A stretch of DNA of 64,000 nt from Sphingobium terrigena (GTDB lineage Bacteria; Pseudomonadota; Alphaproteobacteria; Sphingomonadales; Sphingomonadaceae), in assembly GCF_003591655.1 (NCBI RefSeq), contig NZ_QVRA01000009.1, positions 1 to 64,000 on the forward strand. The letters run 5' to 3'. Within the stretch, counting starts at the first letter, position 1. Each line of letters starts with the position of its first letter. The position numbers and the translations under genes are program-made. Positions 46,404 to 54,848 of the stretch are shown here, piece after piece. The notes beneath the pieces are model-generated. The model searched no databases and had not been told where the DNA came from. It saw only the letters and a list, made by a program, of their open reading frames with translations.

Positions 46404-46847
46404 TTAGTCCGCGCTGGCGGCTCGGGGCGCAGGGCCGAGTTTACGGAGCAGGCCATTCAAGGTGCGGACTTCCTCCGCGCTCAGACGTGCCGTCATCCGG
46501 GCGTCCGACACACGAAGCGCATCGACCATCACCGGCACCTGCGCCTGTCCCTCCGCCGTCAGCCATAAGGCATTGGTGCGCAGGTCGCGACCCGGCCGCC
46601 GTTCGACAAGGCCGCGCTCCGCCAGGATGTTAACGAGCTTCATCGCGCTCGACCGATTGATGCTGAGCGCCCTGCCCAGCGCCGTCTGGTCGCAGCCCGG
46701 ATTGTCGCGGATCAGGATGAGCGCGGTCAGCTTGGCAGGCGACAGGTCATGCGCGGCCATTGCGGCGCGCGCATCCGTGTCGATCACCAGATGGGCACGC
46801 TGGACCTGATAGCCCACCAGTCCGCGCAGATCCGCCCCCTGTTTCAT
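46404..46847 (-). CDS. ferC: MarR-family regulator, FerC-like
   Basis: A 147-residue MarR regulator with helix-turn-helix DQTALGRALSINRSSAMKLVNILAERG (about 53-79) and the wing region ERRPGRDLRTNALWLTAEG. It lies upstream of ferA, with an ATTGT-N11-ACAAT palindrome on each side of the gene. FerC of SYK-6 represses ferB-ferA and is relieved by hydroxycinnamoyl-CoA thioesters; the same role is likely here for ferA, ferB, the MFS gene and the aldehyde dehydrogenase. Symbol by analogy of context, not confirmed. Confidence 0.8.
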   Translation of the reverse strand: MKQGADLRGLVGYQVQRAHLVIDTDARAAMAAHDLSPAKLTALILIRDNPGCDQTALGRALSINRSSAMKLVNILAERGLVERRPGRDLRTNALWLTAEGQAQVPVMVDALRVSDARMTARLSAEEVRTLNGLLRKLGPAPRAASAD

Positions 46848-46871
46848 CGCTGCCTTTATCCTCTTGCCAAA

Positions 46872-46892
46872 ATTGTATCACAGGCGCACAAA
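46872..46892. promoter_or_regulatory. ATTGT-N11-ACAAA operator, marR/aldehyde dehydrogenase
   Basis: Site in the 124-base gap between marR (minus) and the aldehyde dehydrogenase (plus). The 22-bp block 46870-46891 is the exact inverted copy of the ferA site, so it is likely bound by the same protein and allows autoregulation. Confidence 0.76.
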
Positions 46893-46971
46893 TACATGCT
46901 ACAGGCTAGCATCGCACAAAGCGATAGCCAAAGCCGTTGCGAATCAGGATTTGTAGTCAAGGAGAGCGATA

Positions 46972-48390
46972 ATGGATCATGAATACCGCCTGTTGATCGA
47001 CGGCGAACTGGTGCCGGGCGTCAGCATGTTCGATGTGGTGAACCCGGCGACGGGCGCTGCCTTCGCATCCGCGCCCAAGGCCGACGAGGCGCTGCTGGAG
47101 CGCGCTGTTGCCGCCGCCAAGCGCGCGCTGCCCGCATGGTCAGCGCTGCCGGTCGATGAACGGGCCACACTGGTCAACAAGCTCGCCGACGCGCTGGAAG
47201 CGCGAATTGGGGAATTTGCCAGCCTGCTGACCGCAGAACAGGGCAAGCCGCTGGACCAGGCCGGGTATGAGATTATGGGCAGCGTGTTCACGCTGCGCGG
47301 TTTCGCCGCGATGCGGATCGAACCCAAGGTGCTGAAGGATGAAGGCGGCAATCGCGTTGTCGAACATCGCACCCCGCTGGGCGTCGTCGCGTCGATCACG
47401 CCGTGGAATTTCCCGATGATCCTGCTGATGAACAAGCTGGGTCCGGCACTGGTCACCGGCAATGTGATGATCGCCAAGCCCGCGCCGACGACGCCGCTGA
47501 CCACTTTGCTGTTCGGCGAACTGGCGCAGGCCATCCTGCCGCCCGGCGTGTTCAACATCGTGTGCGACCAGAATGAGCTTGGCGCTCTGATCACTGGCCA
47601 TCCCGACATTGCCAAGGTTGCCTTCACCGGATCGACCGCGACCGGCAAGAAGGTGATGGCATCGTCGGCCGGGACCGTGAAGCGGGTGACGCTGGAACTG
47701 GGCGGCAATGACGCCGCGATCGTGATGGACGATGTCGACGCCAAGCAGGCGGCGAAGAAAGTCTATCAGGGCGCGATGACCAATGCCGGGCAGATTTGCG
47801 TCGCGATCAAGCGCGCCTATGTGCCCACCCCCATGTATGACGAATTTTGCGATGAGCTGGCCAGGCTTGCCAATGAAGCGATCGTCGATGATGGGGCCAA
47901 GCAGGGGACGACGATCGGCCCGGTGCAGAACAAGATGCAGTTCGACAAGGTCAACGCCCTGATCGAGGACGCCCGCACCCGCGGCACGGTGATGACCGGT
48001 GGCGCGCCGCTCGACCGGGCGGGCTATTTCATTGCCCCCACGATCGTGCGCGATCTGGACGATGATGCGCCGCTGGTGCGTGAAGAGCAGTTCGGCCCGG
48101 TGCTGCCGGTGCTGAAATATGACGATATCGACGATGTGATCGCGCGCGCCAATGACAGCGACTATGGGCTGGGCGGCACGGTGTGGGGCAAGGATCTGGC
48201 CCGCGCCACAGAAGTTGCGATGAGGATCGACAGCGGCACGGTGTGGGTCAACCAGCATCTGGCGATCGACGCCAATATTCCGTTCCGGGGTGTGAAGCAG
48301 TCTGGCCTTGGCGCGGAACTGGGTGAGGCAGGGATGCTGGAATATACCCAGGCACATATCGTCAATTCGGTGGAGTTTGCCGACGCCTGA
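46972..48390 (+). CDS. NAD(P)-dependent aldehyde dehydrogenase, vanillin-type candidate
   Basis: Aldehyde dehydrogenase of 472 residues: Asn in TPWNFPMI (about 146), catalytic Glu in LELGGNDA (about 242) and nucleophilic Cys in NAGQICVA (about 276). ALDH family with broad aromatic or aliphatic range. It shares the FerC-like operator region with ferA and its regulator, so oxidation of vanillin or 4-hydroxybenzaldehyde produced by FerB is the likely role. Succinate-semialdehyde or other ALDH activity cannot be ruled out from sequence. It is followed by a terminator. Confidence 0.83.
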   Translation: MDHEYRLLIDGELVPGVSMFDVVNPATGAAFASAPKADEALLERAVAAAKRALPAWSALPVDERATLVNKLADALEARIGEFASLLTAEQGKPLDQAGYEIMGSVFTLRGFAAMRIEPKVLKDEGGNRVVEHRTPLGVVASITPWNFPMILLMNKLGPALVTGNVMIAKPAPTTPLTTLLFGELAQAILPPGVFNIVCDQNELGALITGHPDIAKVAFTGSTATGKKVMASSAGTVKRVTLELGGNDAAIVMDDVDAKQAAKKVYQGAMTNAGQICVAIKRAYVPTPMYDEFCDELARLANEAIVDDGAKQGTTIGPVQNKMQFDKVNALIEDARTRGTVMTGGAPLDRAGYFIAPTIVRDLDDDAPLVREEQFGPVLPVLKYDDIDDVIARANDSDYGLGGTVWGKDLARATEVAMRIDSGTVWVNQHLAIDANIPFRGVKQSGLGAELGEAGMLEYTQAHIVNSVEFADA

Positions 48391-48415
48391 TCTTTTATCC
48401 TGATGGGGCGCAAAA

Positions 48416-48456
48416 AGGGCCGGAGAAGCAGATCGCTCCTCCGGCCCTCTCTTTTT
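48416..48456 (+). terminator. Rho-independent terminator after aldehyde dehydrogenase
   Basis: Perfect 10-bp stem (48416-48425 with 48439-48448) with a 13-base loop and CTCTTTTTG, 25 bases after the stop. Confidence 0.88.
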
Positions 48457-48557
48457 GACATTTTCGCGTCGCCCATATGACGTATTCGGAATTTTCGTTC
48501 GCGCGGTCATCATAGCCTCGACCCAGGAATTGGCCCCCTTTGTCGAGGAACTTCCCT

Positions 48558-49301
48558 ATGCGTTTCGTCCCCATGGTGACTGCCGCCGTTACCGCCGCCA
48601 CTCTGATCGCCGCCACCATCCCTGCAAGCGCCCATGGCATCTGGTTCGCCCAGCGCGCGAGGCAGATTGCCTTGGTCTATGGCGTTGGCGCGGACGATCT
48701 GGATGCGGTCAAGCGGCTGCCGATGATCATGTCTGTCGCTGGTTATGATGCCGATGGCGCGCCGGTTACGACGTCGCTGCGCGCGGCTGGCGTGGTGCCG
48801 GTGGTCGATAGCGACGAGCCGGTCGCGATCGTCGCGGCAGTCATGGATTATGGCCTGTGGAGCCGGACGCCCGATGGCGAATGGCATAATAAGGGCCGTG
48901 ACGAGGTGCCAACCGCCGCGCTGGCCGAACATAATTGGAAATATGCCGTCCATCTGACGCAGGTGCCGACCAAGGCGCTGCCCATCATTCCAGGGCATAT
49001 GCTGCAGATCGTGCCGGTCGATCCCGCCATCCCACAGAAAATGGGCCAGCCGATGAAGGTGCGCGCCCTCTATCAGGGCAAGCCGATGGAGGGGGTCACG
49101 GTCATGACCGATTATGTCAATGATCCCGACGAGGCCGCCGTCAAGACGGGGGCTGACGGCACGGCGACGATCACGCTGCGCAATCAGGGTCTGAACGTGT
49201 TGATGGGCATCTATGTCGGCCCGGCGGACGACAAGACGAAGGTCGACCATGTCGAACATCGCGCGTCGCTGTCCTTCGTCCTGCCGCATCTGCCCGAATA
49301 A
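48558..49301 (+). CDS. DUF4198 periplasmic metal-related protein
   Basis: A 247-residue exported protein. The signal peptide ends at PASAHG, and the conserved N-terminal His of the mature protein (AHGIWFAQ) is typical of DUF4198, a family linked to nickel/cobalt or other metal uptake. The C-terminal region has an immunoglobulin-like pattern. The ATG at 48558 is selected because GAGGAAC lies upstream. First gene of a five-gene run that continues with HupE/UreJ and membrane proteins. Metal specificity is not evident. Confidence 0.75.
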   Translation: MRFVPMVTAAVTAATLIAATIPASAHGIWFAQRARQIALVYGVGADDLDAVKRLPMIMSVAGYDADGAPVTTSLRAAGVVPVVDSDEPVAIVAAVMDYGLWSRTPDGEWHNKGRDEVPTAALAEHNWKYAVHLTQVPTKALPIIPGHMLQIVPVDPAIPQKMGQPMKVRALYQGKPMEGVTVMTDYVNDPDEAAVKTGADGTATITLRNQGLNVLMGIYVGPADDKTKVDHVEHRASLSFVLPHLPE

Positions 49302-49327
49302 TCCGGTTTGCCAAGGAGTTTGATCCC

Positions 49328-49708
49328 ATGAACAGCGCATTTTTCCGCACCGGCCTCGCCGCCCTCGCCCTGATTGCCGCGCCTGCCATGCTGCACGCAC
49401 ATGGCAGCATGAAACCGCAGCATGGTGGCCTCGTCCAGATGTCGGGCGAGACGATGATGGAACTGGTTTCCAGCCCCAAGGGCGTCGACGTCTATCTGAG
49501 CGAGGAGGATGAGCCGCTGGCAGCGGCGGGCTTTACCGCCAAGCTGACCCAAAGCGTCGCCGGGGCCAAGACCGAGGCGGCGTTGAAGCCCGCAGGCGGC
49601 AACAAGCTGACCGCACCGGGCTTCAAGACCGCCAGGGGGGCCAAGCTGGTCGTTGCGCTGGTCGACAAGAGCGGCGCCAAGATTTTCGCAACCTTCCAGG
49701 CGAAATAA
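49328..49708 (+). CDS. Small exported protein with His-rich mature start
   Basis: A 126-residue secreted protein. The signal peptide ends AMLHAHG, and the mature start HGSMKPQHGG contains several histidines with metal-binding potential. No domain is recognised. AAGGAG lies upstream of the ATG, 26 bases after the DUF4198 gene. Likely periplasmic chaperone-like partner in the same metal operon; inference from composition and position. Confidence 0.6.
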   Translation: MNSAFFRTGLAALALIAAPAMLHAHGSMKPQHGGLVQMSGETMMELVSSPKGVDVYLSEEDEPLAAAGFTAKLTQSVAGAKTEAALKPAGGNKLTAPGFKTARGAKLVVALVDKSGAKIFATFQAK

Positions 49709-49720
49709 GGAACCCAGCCG

Positions 49721-50449
49721 ATGCGCAACGCGACCCTTCCCCCGTCTCTCTCTCCAGGCGTGCGGCGGGTCGCGCTACTGCTGGTATCGTTTCTGTTTGC
49801 GCTGCTCAGCCAGGCGGCGATGGCCCATGGCGTCGATGAGAATGACAAGGCCTTCATCGAGGGCGCGTCGGGCGTCAACATCATCCCCTACATGTATCTG
49901 GGGGCCAAACATATGGTCACCGGCTATGACCATCTGCTGTTCTTGGCGGGGGTCATTTTCTTCCTCTACCGGATGAAGGATGTCGGCGCTTACGTAACCT
50001 TGTTCGCGATCGGCCACAGCACGACTTTGCTGCTGGGTGTGCTGCTGGACATTCGCGCCAACCCCTATCTGATCGACGCGATCATCGGCCTGTCGGTTGT
50101 CTATAAGGCGATCGACAATTTGGACGGGTTCCGCACCTGGTTTGGCATAGCGCCCAATCCCAAGGCGGCGGTGCTGATCTTCGGTTTCTTCCATGGCTTT
50201 GGTCTGGCGACCAAATTGCAGGAGTTGACACTCGCAAAGGAAGGAATGATATATAATCTCATTAGCTTCAACGTCGGGGTCGAGCTGGGCCAGTTCATGG
50301 CGCTGGCGATCATCCTGCTGCTGATGAATCTGTGGCGCATGAGCGGCAATTTCCACCGCTCCGCCATTTTCGCCAATGCCGCGCTGATGACGGCGGGCTT
50401 CGTCCTGGTCGGCTTTCAGCTGGCCGGTTATTTTACGCAAGGGGCATGA
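49721..50449 (+). CDS. HupE/UreJ-family membrane protein
   Basis: A 242-residue inner-membrane protein with a cleavable N-terminal signal (ending AMAHG) and about six helices. HupE/UreJ marks are GYDHLLFL, AIGHSTTLLLGV, FGFFHGFG and FNVGVELGQ. Members transport nickel or cobalt, or are uncharacterised metal permeases. Twelve bases separate it from the previous gene and one from the next. A metal-uptake role is supported by family and operon; the ion is unproven. Confidence 0.84.
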   Translation: MRNATLPPSLSPGVRRVALLLVSFLFALLSQAAMAHGVDENDKAFIEGASGVNIIPYMYLGAKHMVTGYDHLLFLAGVIFFLYRMKDVGAYVTLFAIGHSTTLLLGVLLDIRANPYLIDAIIGLSVVYKAIDNLDGFRTWFGIAPNPKAAVLIFGFFHGFGLATKLQELTLAKEGMIYNLISFNVGVELGQFMALAIILLLMNLWRMSGNFHRSAIFANAALMTAGFVLVGFQLAGYFTQGA

Positions 50450-50450
50450 C

Positions 50451-51050
50451 ATGACAGCATCTGCGCTTCCAACCCGCATCACCCCGTCGCCTGCCACGCT
50501 GGCCAAGGCGACCGGTGGCGCGGCGATCGCTTCCGTGGCGATCCTGACCCTGTTCGTGCTGCCGGCCGAATATGGCATTGACCCTACGGGAGTCGGCGGC
50601 GCGCTGGGGCTGACGGGCATGGTCGCGGTCAAGACGGATGCACCCGAAGCTACCGCCGCGCCCGTTGCGGCTGCACCGGCGCTGCCGACCGGGGCCAGCA
50701 TCGCGCGCTCAGGCACGCTGCGGCAGGACGAAATGACTATCACGCTGGAGCCGCATAGTGGACAAGAGGTGAAGGCGCATATGCAGGCGGGCGACAGTTT
50801 CGTGTTCAGCTGGGCCACCACCGGCGGGTCGGTGAAGGTCGATATGCATGGCGAGAAGCCCGATGCGGCCGAGGGCGAATTCACCAGCTATTGGGAAGAG
50901 CGCGAACGGACCAGTGCGCAGGGCAATTTCACCGCGCCCTTTGCCGGCACCCATGGCTGGTACTGGCGCAACAAGGGCGACACGCCCGTGACCGTGACGG
51001 TAAAAGCCACCGGTTTCTACAAGGATCTCTTCCAGCCCAAGGGCGCGTGA
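50451..51050 (+). CDS. Transmembrane-anchored periplasmic protein
   Basis: A 199-residue protein with one N-terminal membrane helix (about 21-38), a Pro/Ala linker and a soluble beta-rich domain (about 85-190: FVFSWATTGGSVKVDMHGEKP, then FAGTHGWYWRNKG). Such genes often sit next to HupE/UreJ genes and are annotated only as anchor proteins. His residues in DMHGE and GTHGW may bind metal. Function unknown. Confidence 0.65.
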   Translation: MTASALPTRITPSPATLAKATGGAAIASVAILTLFVLPAEYGIDPTGVGGALGLTGMVAVKTDAPEATAAPVAAAPALPTGASIARSGTLRQDEMTITLEPHSGQEVKAHMQAGDSFVFSWATTGGSVKVDMHGEKPDAAEGEFTSYWEERERTSAQGNFTAPFAGTHGWYWRNKGDTPVTVTVKATGFYKDLFQPKGA

Positions 51051-51073
51051 AGCAGAGGATAGAGGGACAGATT

Positions 51074-52288
51074 ATGAGCAGCATTGCGGGCCACGCCCCC
51101 CCCACCCCCTACAGCCCAAGCGCCGCCTCGCCGGTCGCGGCAGCCAAGGCGCGCACGCGATTGATCGCCATCGACGCGCTGCGCGGCCTTGTCATGCTCT
51201 TCATGCTGGTCGATCATGTGCGCGAGACGTTTTTCCTGCATTTGCAGGTCACCGATCCGGTCGATGCCAACACGACCGATCCGGGGCTGTTTTTCACTCG
51301 GTTGCTGTCCACCTTCTGCGCGCCGACTTTCGTGGCGCTGACCGGCCTGTCGGCCTGGCTATACGGCCAGTCGCACAGCAAGGGGCAGGTTTCGGAATTT
51401 CTGCTCAAGCGCGGGCTGTTCCTGATCTTTCTGGAAATGACCGTTGTCGGCTATGCCTGGCCGACGCAGGCGCCTGCTTTTCCGCCGACAGCGATCTGGT
51501 TGCAGGTGATATGGGCGATCGGCATTTCCATGGTCGCTCTGGCGGCACTGCTGCATTTGCCGCGGGCCGCGCAATTTGGCGTGGGGCTGGCGATCGTCTG
51601 CCTGCACAATCTGCTCGATCCCATTCGGCTGACCGCAGACCAGCCGGGCTATGTCGCCTGGGCGATCCTGCACCAGCGGTCGCTGATCGAATTTGGCGGC
51701 GCGGCGATCAAGACCACCTATCCGGTGCTGCCGTGGATCGGCGTCATTCTGCTTGGCTATGCCTGCGGGCCATGGTTTGCCAAGGGCAGCGATCCGCAGC
51801 GGCGCATCCGCCGTCTCGTCACGTTGGGGCTGGGGTTGATCCTGGGTTTCGTTGCGATCCGCTATCTCAATTTTTACGGCGACAAGCCCTGGTTCGTCGC
51901 GGAAACGCCGCTGCGCACGGTGATGAGCTTTCTGGCGCTGACCAAATATCCGCCATCCCTGCTGTTTCTGATGCCGACCGTTGGCGCTGGCTGCCTGCTG
52001 CTGGCCCTGTTCGAGACATATGAGGACAGTCCGGTCATGCCGCATCTGGCGCTGCTGGGCGGGGCGCCGATGTTCTATTATATCCTGCATCTCTACGTCT
52101 TGAAGCTGATCTATAACGTCGCGCTCGTCCTCTACGGGCCGACCAAGGGCAAGGTGTTCGGCGTCGATAATCTGTCGACGGTATGGATCTGGGTCGCGCT
52201 GCTGATCCTGCCGCTTTACTTTCCGACCCGCTGGTTCGCGCAGCTCAAGCAGCGGCGCAAGGACATCTGGTGGCTGAAATATCTCTAA
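51074..52288 (+). CDS. DUF1624/heparan N-acetyltransferase-like membrane protein
   Basis: A 404-residue protein with about ten predicted membrane helices. The start region RLIAIDALRGLVMLFMLVDHVRE is the conserved opening of the DUF1624/heparan-alpha-glucosaminide N-acetyltransferase-like family, including the D-x-L-R-G and D-H motifs. Such proteins are membrane acyltransferase-like, but bacterial roles are mostly unknown. It is 23 bases after the previous gene and ends with a terminator, closing the operon that started at 48558. Confidence 0.78.
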   Translation: MSSIAGHAPPTPYSPSAASPVAAAKARTRLIAIDALRGLVMLFMLVDHVRETFFLHLQVTDPVDANTTDPGLFFTRLLSTFCAPTFVALTGLSAWLYGQSHSKGQVSEFLLKRGLFLIFLEMTVVGYAWPTQAPAFPPTAIWLQVIWAIGISMVALAALLHLPRAAQFGVGLAIVCLHNLLDPIRLTADQPGYVAWAILHQRSLIEFGGAAIKTTYPVLPWIGVILLGYACGPWFAKGSDPQRRIRRLVTLGLGLILGFVAIRYLNFYGDKPWFVAETPLRTVMSFLALTKYPPSLLFLMPTVGAGCLLLALFETYEDSPVMPHLALLGGAPMFYYILHLYVLKLIYNVALVLYGPTKGKVFGVDNLSTVWIWVALLILPLYFPTRWFAQLKQRRKDIWWLKYL

Positions 52289-52603
52289 GACCGTTTCATA
52301 TGGCCGTCTCCGTTACGGAGGCGGCCATTTTCAGGCGGTTTTGCTATCTTTGCCGCGAAAATCGAGCGCAGCATTTTAATGCCGTAACGACCATCGATTC
52401 ACAATTTTGCGCCGTCCTATGCGCCAAGTTTGACGGAATATGTCTGGAACTCATCCTAGCCTGAACAGCAAGAAGAGGTGGCACAAACACCCCGTGGCCC
52501 GGCACCCGATGACAGGACCAACAGTCCGCGTCGGACATAAGAGACCCGCCGGTCCCCGCTTCGCAGGACGTTCGGAACAGCGATTTTTTAAGGGGATTTC
52601 ATC
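52289..52603. promoter_or_regulatory. Intergenic leader before siderophore-type receptor
   Basis: A 315-base gap. It starts with a terminator (52300-52331) and continues with a leader of over 250 bases. Near the 3' end GAGACCCGCCGG resembles the final B12-box of cobalamin riboswitches, but the rest of the riboswitch is not recognised. No Fur-like box is evident. Probably holds the receptor promoter. Confidence 0.4.
52300..52331 (+). terminator. Terminator of the HupE operon
   Basis: A stem from ATGGCCG...TCTCC paired with GGAG...CGGCCAT (52300-52312 with 52316-52328, mostly paired) followed by TTTTC, 11 bases after the stop at 52288. Confidence 0.8.
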
Positions 52604-54748
52604 ATGCAACCATCATCCACATTCCGCCTGGCGCTGATCGCCAGCACCGCCGCCATCGCGTTGCCGACTGCCGCGATCGCGCAGGCACCCGCCGCCGAAA
52701 CCAGCGACATCGTCGTCACGGGCCTCAAGCGCCAATATTTTGGCGACACGCCAGTCAAGGAAATCCCGCAGGCGGTGCAATTTCTGGAAGGCAAGCTGCT
52801 CAATGACCTGAACATCACGCGGCTCGACACCGCGCTGGAGCTGGCGAGCGGCATTTCCAAGCAGAATAATTTTGGTGGTCTGTGGGACAGTTTCGCGATC
52901 CGCGGCTTTGCCGGGGACGAGAATTTTCCGAGCGGCTTCCTGGTCAACGGCTTTAACGGTGGCCGCGGCTATGGCGGCCCGCGCGATGCGTCGAATGTCG
53001 AGCGGATCGAAGTGCTGAAAGGTCCGAACTCGGCGCTGTTCGGGCGCGGCGAGCCCGGCGGCACAGTCAACATCGTCAGCAAGAAGCCGACCTTCAAGGA
53101 AGGCGGCAGCTTTTCGGTCGCGGGCGGCAAGTGGGATACTTATCGCGTCGAGGGCGACTATAATCTGCCCATCACCGATACCGTCGCCATCCGCCTGACC
53201 GGCGCGGTCGAAAATGCCGAAAGTTTCCGCGACACGGTGGAGACGCGCAAATATGTGCTGAACCCGTCCTTCCTGGCGAAACTGTCGGACAAGACGATCT
53301 TCACCTATGAACTGGAATATGTGAACCAGGAAGTGCCGTTTGAGCGGGGCGTGGTGGCAATTCCGACGGTCGCCGCTAACGGGACAATCAGCTACAATCT
53401 GGGTGCCATTCCCAATACCCGCTTTTTGGGCAACCCTAATGACGGCCCGACCGAAGTCGAAGTGCTCGGCCATCAGGCGCAGTTGCAACATGACCTGAGC
53501 GACGATTGGGTCGTGATGCTGGGCGCGGGTTATAAGGATACGACGTTCGAGGGCTTTTCGAGCGATCCCGAACTGGTGCTGAGCCGCCAGCGGATCGACA
53601 ATGACGGTCGCACCCTGTCGCGCCAGCGTCGCTATCGCGACTATAGCACCACGCATATGGTGTTCCGGGGCGAAATCAGCGGCAAGGCGGAAACCGGGTC
53701 GATCGTCCACAATATCCGCGTAGGCGCGGATTGGGACAAGTTTGAGATCGACAAACTTCAGACCCGCTATCGTCCAAGCGCAGCTGACCAATCCTATGCG
53801 ATCGACATCTTCAATCCTAATTACAATATCGCTGCCCCAACGCCGATAACACCAGTAGAAAATTCAAACGAAGTGCAAAAAGCCTGGGGCATTTATGCTC
53901 AGGACCAGATAGAGATTACCGAGCAGCTGAAGGTACGCTTTGGCGGTCGTTATGATCATTTCAGCCAGAATATCGATCTGCGCCTGAACAATACCAACCC
54001 CAGAAAAAGCTATAGCAAGTTCAGCCCGATGGCGGGGCTGGTGTTCGAGCCGACCAGCAGCGTGTCGCTCTATGCCAGCTACGGCAAGGGGTTCCGGCCC
54101 AACAGCGGCGTCGGGTTCGATGGCCAGCCCTTTGCACCGGAAATCAGCAAATCTTATGAGGTCGGTGCCAAGTTCATCACGCCGGACGGTCGCCTGACCA
54201 GCACCGTGTCGCTCTACAAGATGAAGAAGAGCAACGTCCTGTCGACCGATCCGCTCAACGCGGGCTTCTCCAAGCCGGTGGGGTCAGCCGACAGCAAGGG
54301 CGTGGAGTTTGACGTCAATGCCAAGCTGCCGGCCGGGTTCGAGCTGTTCCTGACCTATGCCTATACCGATGCGGGCTGGGCCACCAATGTGTTCGACCCC
54401 AATTTCGGCCTGCCTATCCTGAAGGGCGATCCGCTGATCAACATTCCCAAGCATCAGGGCAACATACTGCTGTTCAAGAATTTTGCGATCGGCGATCATG
54501 AAGCGATGCTGGGTGGCGGTGTCAGCCATGTCGGCAAGCGCCTGGGCGAGACGGCGACAAAATTCTTCCTGCCCAGCTATACTATCGCCAAGCTGATGGG
54601 ATCGGTCACGATCAACGACCAGTTCAAACTGTCGGCCAATGTCGATAATCTGTTCGACAAGAAATATTATGCCAGCTCCTATGCAGCCCTGTGGGTGCAG
54701 CCGGGCACGCCCCGTTCCTTCACGGTGCGTGGCACGTTCAACTTCTAA
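52604..54748 (+). CDS. Siderophore-type TonB-dependent receptor
   Basis: Outer-membrane receptor of 714 residues with a signal peptide ending TAAIAQ, TonB-box-like DIVVTGLKRQ, plug motif VERIEVLKGPNSALFGRGEPGGTVN and barrel ending RGTFNF with terminal Phe. Length and plug resemble ferric-siderophore receptors such as FhuA/FoxA. It is followed by a PepSY-TM protein gene, which often pairs with such receptors for reductive iron release. Uptake of a metal-chelate is likely; iron is the default, cobalt or nickel possible in view of HupE. Confidence 0.86.
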   Translation: MQPSSTFRLALIASTAAIALPTAAIAQAPAAETSDIVVTGLKRQYFGDTPVKEIPQAVQFLEGKLLNDLNITRLDTALELASGISKQNNFGGLWDSFAIRGFAGDENFPSGFLVNGFNGGRGYGGPRDASNVERIEVLKGPNSALFGRGEPGGTVNIVSKKPTFKEGGSFSVAGGKWDTYRVEGDYNLPITDTVAIRLTGAVENAESFRDTVETRKYVLNPSFLAKLSDKTIFTYELEYVNQEVPFERGVVAIPTVAANGTISYNLGAIPNTRFLGNPNDGPTEVEVLGHQAQLQHDLSDDWVVMLGAGYKDTTFEGFSSDPELVLSRQRIDNDGRTLSRQRRYRDYSTTHMVFRGEISGKAETGSIVHNIRVGADWDKFEIDKLQTRYRPSAADQSYAIDIFNPNYNIAAPTPITPVENSNEVQKAWGIYAQDQIEITEQLKVRFGGRYDHFSQNIDLRLNNTNPRKSYSKFSPMAGLVFEPTSSVSLYASYGKGFRPNSGVGFDGQPFAPEISKSYEVGAKFITPDGRLTSTVSLYKMKKSNVLSTDPLNAGFSKPVGSADSKGVEFDVNAKLPAGFELFLTYAYTDAGWATNVFDPNFGLPILKGDPLINIPKHQGNILLFKNFAIGDHEAMLGGGVSHVGKRLGETATKFFLPSYTIAKLMGSVTINDQFKLSANVDNLFDKKYYASSYAALWVQPGTPRSFTVRGTFNF

Positions 54749-54787
54749 AACAGGTGCCGGGGAGGCGTTCGCGCCTCCTCTTTCAGG

Positions 54788-54831
54788 GCCGCTGGCGACA
54801 TTTCTCCTCCTGTCGTCAGCGGCTCTTTTCG
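54788..54831 (+). terminator. Hairpin terminator after the receptor
   Basis: A 13-bp stem (54788-54800 with 54811-54823, one mismatch or wobble) with CTTTTCGTTT behind it; a smaller hairpin at 54761-54778 precedes it. The next ATG is at 54849, so it may act as partial terminator or attenuator before the PepSY gene. Confidence 0.7.
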
Positions 54832-54848
54832 TTTCAGAGGGATGTCCC

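Noticed and set aside
46287..46404. Possible attenuator between marR and ferA
   Set aside because: The only symmetry found is the ATTGT-N11-ACAAT operator; there is no GC stem followed by a T-run.
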